Source: Glebionis coronaria (taxonomy: Eukaryota > Streptophyta > Magnoliopsida > Asterales > Asteraceae). From it: a DNA stretch of 64,000 bases. This document shows positions 57,891 to 64,000 of this stretch, piece by piece. A model generated the notes under the pieces. The model saw only the letters and a list, made by a program, of their open reading frames with translations, ran no database searches and was not told where the DNA came from. The translations under genes were made by a program, and so were the position numbers. How positions within the stretch are numbered: position 1 is the stretch's first letter; each line of letters starts with the position of its first letter. The stretch covers positions 124,001 through 188,000 of the forward strand of contig JANFOE010000573.1 of NCBI GenBank assembly GCA_025667525.1. Reading direction: 5' to 3'.

Positions 57891-59551
57891 TAATAGTAGG
57901 CTTTTACCTCATATAAAAATTTCATTGAACCAGTCTCTTCGAATTGATAATTGTTAACAGTGCGACTCAGTCGTCTTTTGGTGGGAGATAATAGAATTGT
58001 CGTTGTAGTAAAGTAAATGTGCAAAAGCTTTAAAGTAAATGACGGGTAATTAAAACTAAAACTAATTAAAACGTAAATGGTGCAATATTAAAACTTTAAA
58101 AAGTAAAATAATTAAATGACAAAAATTAAAGCTCGACGAAAATTAAATTTGACAATGTAATAAAAATGACAATTTAAAAACTTAAAACAATGCAAACTTA
58201 AAAATTAAACAAGACAAAATATTAAAACTAAACCTGTCGGAATACATTCCGATCGGAATGTAATCGTCGGAATGTAATCGGAATACACCCAAAAGCACCT
58301 ATGTCAGAATGTATCAGTCGGAATAACAAACCTTGGCACGATTGGAATGTGGTCGGAATCCCCAATTGGAATATCAAGTAGACAACCGTCAGAATGTTGA
58401 TCGGAATCCTAGTCGGAATGCTATCACCAAAAGCCTAATCGGAATACCAAACAAACACCCCTGATCAGAATGTCAAATCGGAATCCCAAAAGGAATCACA
58501 AACCCTTTTCCGATCCACTGATCGGAATGCCCGTCGGAATGCAAAACCCTTTTCCGGCGGGTTTGATCGGAATACAGTAAGCAAAACGTAATAAGCAAGA
58601 CAACAAATAAGCTATAAACCTAATAAGCACTAGACTAAAAACTTAACATAAACACGTATAAGAAAAAGCTAATAAGCTAAAATTTAAAGACTTTTGAAAA
58701 CACTTAAATGAAAAAGATATATGAAAACAACTTTTATATAAAAACAACTTTTATAAAAACTTAAGTAACTTAAAGATAAACACAAATAAGCTATAAAGTC
58801 AATAATCTAAAACAATCAAAAGCATAAAAAAACATAACACTTAAACAAACAAGCATAATAATAAGCACATAAACATAAAGATTAAACAAATCAAGAAAGG
58901 AAGAATGAGAGATTAAAAATAAGAACTTGATTAAAAGAAAAGATTCAATAACCAAATTTAAAAGACTTACTTGAATTTAAAGGCAAGAAATTTAAGGTGC
59001 AAGACAAGTAATTAAATGACATGAAATTAAAGGTGCAAGTAATGAAAAGGGTGGAAGACTAGTTTGTCAAATTAGCCAACACCTCCTAATGTGATATTAG
59101 GAGGGTATTTATAGTGATTAGGGAGGTAAGCATGTGTTGGAAGCTTCCTTCTTTCTTTTTTCCTCGTCTTTTCGTCTTCTAAATTCTTCGACTTTTTCGA
59201 CTTTGTCTCGGGATTAATTAAACTCGTCTTGTAATTTCTTCATAAATTAGACTTGAGTTCTTCGGCTTTATTAAACTTCCGTCTTTAGACTTTTTCTTCG
59301 ATAAATCTTCAGAATAGGCCTTGGACTTCCGTTCTTTTTGCACTATTGATCTTTTGACTTCGTCTTTTGTCTTTTTCTTCGATAAAAGCCCGTGAAAGCC
59401 CATGTTTTCTTCCCTTTTCACATTTTGATCCTAAATCACAACAAAAACACAAACCATGCATAATTCCGACATTTACGACATAAAATACACGTTTTGGCTT
59501 GGTTATTATTATAATTAAGTGGTAAAAAGATAAGTGTTTTCACACTTATTA
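57891..59551 (-). mobile_element. 5' LTR of E5 (right copy)
   Basis: 1,661 bp, nearly identical to the left copy with the same TA...TA ends. Contains the TCGGAAT array at 58237-58574. Confidence 0.9.
59106..59113 (-). promoter_or_regulatory. TATA box in the 5' LTR of E5
   Basis: TATAAATA within CACTATAAATACCC on the minus strand, a strong plant TATA box. The TCGGAAT array lies downstream and would be in the transcript. Confidence 0.7.
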
Positions 59552-59556
59552 CTCAC

Positions 59557-60310
59557 GTTCATGACACTATTCACGTTCATGATCGTATCCTGGCTTACGA
59601 TTTTACGATCATTTTCGTTCTGGGAAGTTTTGCAAGAACTTGAGAGACCAGACTCAAGTTTGGTATAACTCTCTATCCTCAGATATACGTTTCACGTCAC
59701 ATTCCACGTCTCACCTTATAGCGTTTGGCGTTACCGCAGTTTTATTACATGTTCACGATATGTTTCACATGTCATGTTCATTCCACGTTCCTCATATCAC
59801 GTTCACAATATGTTACACGTATCATGGATCACGATATGTTTGCTCATACTACACTCACCATATCTCCACGTATCACGTTCAAAATTTTCCACGTGTCATG
59901 TTCAAAAATTTTCACGTACTACGTTTCAATATGTCTCGCGCATCATTGCTAATTATCAGTTAGGTTAGATTATTTTCGCGTTATAACGTTCCAGTTACCC
60001 TTGCACGTTAATTCTTATTCCCTCGATCAAATTCAGGGGATCTATCTTACGTTGATAACCATGAACTTTTAAGTTTTCAAGTAAAGGTCAGGAGGACCAG
60101 GATTTATCATTGTGTCAAGATCTTGAGAAGGAACCGTTCCAAGAGGGAAGCCACTTGGCAACGGAAAAGTTCATCCGGACTTCTTATCCGTTTTCCTATT
60201 ACCGATTAGATACGTTCTTTTTGTCACTTCACGTTCCATGTCCTTCAAGACATGTCACGTTCCACGTTCCTTTCTACCATGTAACATTCAGATCCTTTTA
60301 TCTTACATAC
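59557..60310 (+). pseudogene. E4 pol 3' end remnant
   Basis: After E5 the sequence is CACGTT/TTCATG-rich with no clean frame. Near 60135-60190 GAGGGAAGCCACTTGG and CATCCGGACTTCTTA match the chromodomain end (EREATW...IRTSYP) of E2. The 107- and 75-residue frames at 59640-59963 have biased composition and no support. Confidence 0.6.
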
Positions 60311-60380
60311 CCTCTCAGGTTGATTCGGGTATGTTTCGCTTCCAATTACGATATCTATAATTCGGGGACGAATTATTCTT

Positions 60381-60395
60381 TTAGGGGGGAAGAGT
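60381..60395 (+). promoter_or_regulatory. Polypurine tract of E4
   Basis: TTAGGGGGGAAGAGT before the 3' LTR, matching E2. Confidence 0.85.
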
Positions 60396-63225
60396 TGTAA
60401 AACCCGCATGCTTTTACCATGAACAGTACACTTACGATCGTACGTACAGGATTAAAACTTTCCTTATATAACATGAATACGTTTCACGAACAAGAATTAC
60501 AAGTATTACGTACGTGTTATAACACGATAAGTATTTCTTACGTATTAACACACGATAATTATTTCAATAATAATTATAATCACGAACATACGAACATGAA
60601 ATCATGAACGTACATTAATCACGGGCTAATATCATGTATGTATGTATATTTATTACGATCACGAATAAATATATTAAGTCACGATCGATAACTAATTAAA
60701 TCACGTAAAATACGAACACGAGAACACACTTATATTTTAGACACGAAAAATGTTCGGGTTACCCCATGTGGGGCCCCCTACCCACGGCTAAAACAAGGAA
60801 CATGGGCCAAGCCCATGCAAATTTTACTAACTAGGAATTTTGGGAAAACATGTTTCATAACCACAAAATTTAGAAAACAAGAAAAACCCTAGTTCTTCCT
60901 TTGGTTCTTTTGGCCGCCGGGTTTAGCATCACCAAATGGGTGTTTCGGTTGATTTTTAGTGTTCGATTTATTGCAAGGATCGTTGTGTGTTCATCCTCAT
61001 TTGATTCACGTAATCGGTATAACCTTTAACCTCTTTTCTTTTATGTTTTGATTTATTAATCACACAAAATCATGAATGTTTTTAATAAACTAATTAAAAA
61101 CAAGTGTAAACATGTTGTTTTTATCATGGGTATATTCAATTAAGTGTTAAGGGGTGTTTGTTTGTTGGCCGACGCTTAAACCGAGCCCCAAGGGGGTCTC
61201 GGCTTATCTTACTTCGCACCACCGAGACCTTATGGTCTCGGTTTGGTGGTGGTGGTGTCACGGCAGCAGCAAGGAAGGGAGACCCCGACCTAGGTCGGGG
61301 CATGGTGGTGTATTAGGTCCGGTCATGGGTTAAAACATGGGTCCGGTTCACACATGGTTAGATTTAAAACACGGTCCGGTTCATGAGTTACTTTTACAAG
61401 GTTTAATATTTTTACAAGTTATATTTTTTCAAGACTTAAATTAAATTAATTAAAAACATGAACATGATTAATTTAATTTACATGACTTAGGTTATTAATT
61501 TTATTATTAATACATGAATTTTAACCTAAGTATTTTTCCATTTAATTAGACTATATAATTAATTAATTATTAAAAACATAACTTATAATTGATTAATTTA
61601 CATGACTTAGGTTATATTATTAATAGTTAATAATACATGTTTAAACCTAAGTATTTTACCTTTATTTAATTAAACCATGTTATATTTAATTAAATACTTT
61701 AACCTATAGATTATTTAATTCACATGAAATAATTAATAAACTATACTATTTAATTACATGACTTAGAATATTAATCAGTAAACACTTAAGCTTATATAAT
61801 TAGCTTAATTATCCAGCTTATATCTAATTATGGAAACTTTCTATTTTTAGAAACTTATTTAACTAAGGCATCTAATCTATTTATGGAAACTTTCTATTTT
61901 TAGAAACTTATCTATTTTAAGCAGTAATTCTATTATTGGAAACTTTCTTTTTTTGGTAACTTTCTATTTTTGGAAACTTTCTATTTTAGGAAACCTGCTA
62001 TTTTTAGAAAGTCACTTATTATTACACAACAAGTATAATAATACATGAAATACAAGTAATACTTAATCATAATAGACAGAATATATGATAAACATAATAT
62101 TAAGCTTAAATCAGTAAAACATGACATGAACATATAAAACAAGCTAAGACCTGATATAAAACCAGTTACGTACTCAGTAATCAGATACTTATACACGTAT
62201 GTATTTATGTAGCATTAGGGATACCAAATTAGGACTCTCTTCCATTCGTCTTCTTCGTTCACTGGACACAAGGTACGGATTCTCCGTCCTTTCAGTATGG
62301 ACATTCTTCCTTATTAAGATTTCCCCGTATGCCGCAAACTGTTTTCCCCAGTATATGTTTTATATGTTTTTGAATTGCTTATGTTTAAATTAGAATACCT
62401 AAAGCCATATACATGCATGACCAGTTTCACCTAGTTATGGAGGTACCATAACCATAACACTGGAGGCACCAGTGTTATGACTTCACTACGGCGGAGTGAT
62501 AGCTCGTGGCGTCCCTTTTCATCTTTTGGCCATATTATTATTATCAGGTGGGGTGTATGGTTGCATCCTAGTTTACATGTTTTCAGCAGATTATTCAGTG
62601 TGAATGTGGTGTGTGCCTTACATCCTTCACAAGGAGCTGATCCCTCTTACCCTAAACCGGTATATTAAATTAGAGGCAGCCCCTCTAATTTGCTTGACGA
62701 GGTCACCCCTCCAAGTATTCATGCACGTTGATATTTCATGACCTATATTGGCTAATGGTTAACATGTTAAACAATTTTCATAAGATAAACATAAGGCTTT
62801 TCAAACTATAAAACCAGTTTTATGAACATGTTCCAAGTTTTCCAGGATTTATACATTTCCGCTGCTATTAGTCTTATTTATGTTTCAGCCATTCATATTA
62901 TGTTGTATATCTGTGCACTGAGCGTTATGCTCAGCGTTTTCCTTTCATGTTCCCAAAATGGTAGGTACCCAGGACTCGAGCATTTGGAGGACGTGCCTAG
63001 GATGGAAGCTGCCATAGACTTCTTCCTTTGCCATCATATACCTATGCTTGTTTAGTCATTTCTTATTTCCTTTACTTTATTATGTTTTGGGCTTATGTTT
63101 GGGAACCGATGTTTGATTTCGGTTTTCCTTATGGTCATGTATGTTTTAGTACATAATACCTTGCATGCTTTGATGACACGCCATAATTACGCGTAACGGT
63201 CCACTTATCAAAGTGGGGTGTTACA
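60396..63225 (+). mobile_element. 3' LTR of E4
   Basis: 2,830 bp, TGTAAAACCCGCATGC ... GGGGTGTTACA. Terminal stem-loop CCACTT-ATCA-AAGTGG at 63201-63216. Confidence 0.93.
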
Positions 63226-64000
63226 AGTTACCTAGCCATATACATGCATGACCAGTTTCACCTAGTTATGGAGGTACCATAACCATAACACTAGAGGCAC
63301 TAGTGTTATGACTTCACCACGGCGGAGTGATAGCTCGTGGCATCCCTTTCAGTTTATTTGGCATTTATTACTATTTATTATCAAGTGGGGTGTATGGGTG
63401 CAGTCTAGTTACAGTGTCAGTCAGGATTTCATGGTGAATGTGGTGTGTACCTTGCATCCTTCACAAGGAGCTGATCCCTCCTACCCATTACCATATTAAT
63501 TAGAGGCATCCCCTCTAATTTGCATGACAAGGTCACCCCTCCAAGTATTCATGCACGTTTTTTACCTCATGACCTATATTGGCTTTTGGTATACTAACTA
63601 ATACAGATTTTCATAAGTAAACATAAGTTATGTTTTCAGAACTAAAACCAATAAACATGTTATATGTCTAGGTTTCCCAGGACTTATTCATTTCCGCTGC
63701 CTTTCATTCTTTATATGCTCTTATTATGCTTTCATTATTCATTGCTTTCCATGCTTTATTGTATATCCGTGCACTAGGAGTTATGCTCAGCCGTTTTCCA
63801 TTTCCATGTTCCCAAACGGCAGGTACCCAAGGTCGCAAGTAGGATCTTAAAAGTATGTGCATTCGGATGGAAGATATACAGCCTTCTATATCTTATGCAT
63901 TTATCATACTTTATCTTACTTTATTTTATGTTGGACATTGTTTATCCTTTTCCTTTAAAATACTTATATTTGCTTGTGTTGAGTTACTTGAACTACCGAT
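63226..64000 (+). mobile_element. 3' LTR of E1, second part (runs off the window)
   Basis: Second AGTTA copy, then sequence matching 14798-15571 of the 5' LTR, including the paired hairpin (CATAACACTAG stem at 63285-63311). About 110 bp of LTR should lie beyond the window. Confidence 0.92.

Larger units (their letters stand above)
50745..59551 (-). mobile_element. Element E5: non-autonomous Tat/Athila-type retrotransposon
   Basis: 8,807 bp with target duplication CTCAC (50740-50744, 59552-59556). LTRs of 1,674 bp (left) and 1,661 bp (right). Reads on the minus strand and encodes gag, zinc knuckle, protease and an acidic tail only. Same type as E3 but different LTRs. It inserted into E4 integrase remnants and is the deepest layer of the nest. 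Confidence 0.92.
44551..63225 (+). mobile_element. Element E4: degenerate chromovirus with E5 nested inside
   Basis: 18,675 bp including E5; 9.9 kb without it. Target duplication AGTTA at 44546-44550 and 63226-63230. LTRs of 2,829 and 2,830 bp remain very similar, while the interior is so decayed that gag and pol are recognisable only in patches. Young LTRs with an old-looking interior suggest a non-autonomous derivative that moved after its genes had decayed. Confidence 0.9.
13104..64000 (+). mobile_element. Element E1: chromovirus, host of the nest (runs off the window)
   Basis: Plus-strand element in five visible pieces: 13104-16288, 26767-28354, 39694-44550 and 63226-64000, with E3, E2 and E4(+E5) in the gaps. 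Reading frames rejoin exactly across each gap when one target-duplication copy is dropped. By comparison with the 5' LTR only about 110 bp of the 3' LTR is missing at the window end. Many stops and small indels show it is old. Confidence 0.9.

Overview
The window is repeat-dense nuclear DNA from a flowering plant, probably a large-genome dicot; the species cannot be told from the sequence. I see no intact host gene, rRNA, tRNA or CRISPR array. Almost everything is LTR retrotransposon, stacked in nests whose junctions can be read to the base. I call the elements S, E0, E1, E2, E3, E4 and E5.

Layout. 1-5054: 3' part of a Sirevirus-like (Ty1/copia) element S, with its 3' LTR at 3460-5054, lying in a fragment of Tat/Athila-type 3' spacer (5055-5570). 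5719-5888: a (TA)n tract. 5890-10112: a mosaic of decayed host-gene pieces, all on the plus strand and some still with introns (RNF170-type RING, a Midasin-like acidic piece, ABC1K/COQ8 kinase, FIGL1-type AAA ATPase), plus a Stowaway MITE at 8088-8319. 10113-13103: minus-strand chromovirus remnant E0 (truncated 3' LTR and the end of pol). 13104 to beyond 64000: plus-strand chromovirus E1, inserted into the E0 integrase. E1 is split three times: by E3 (16289-26766, minus strand, Tat/Athila type, TSD CTCAT) in gag, by E2 (28355-39693, plus strand chromovirus, TSD GGACT) at the end of protease, and by E4 (44551-63225, plus strand chromovirus, TSD AGTTA) in the 3' LTR. E4 is itself split by E5 (50745-59551, minus strand, Tat/Athila type, TSD CTCAC).

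E1, E2 and E4 are related chromoviruses: LTRs TGTAAAACCC...GGTGTTACA of about 2.6-3.0 kb and an initiator-Met tRNA primer site; where readable (E0, E1, E2) pol ends in a chromodomain. E3 and E5 carry gag/protease only, with a long acidic tail and no reverse transcriptase, so they are non-autonomous.

Most interesting: (1) gag of the E1/E2 family is interrupted by three short GT-AG spliceosomal introns at identical positions and phases in two diverged copies; removing them joins capsid, zinc knuckles and pol in one frame. (2) The leader between primer site and gag carries a pair of hairpins whose stems covary within and between E1, E2 and E4 while the loop is conserved. (3) The LTRs carry further hairpins with compensatory changes, one abutting the LTR 3' end. 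These point to an RNA-structure and splicing layer in the life cycle of this family that I do not recognise from described chromoviruses.
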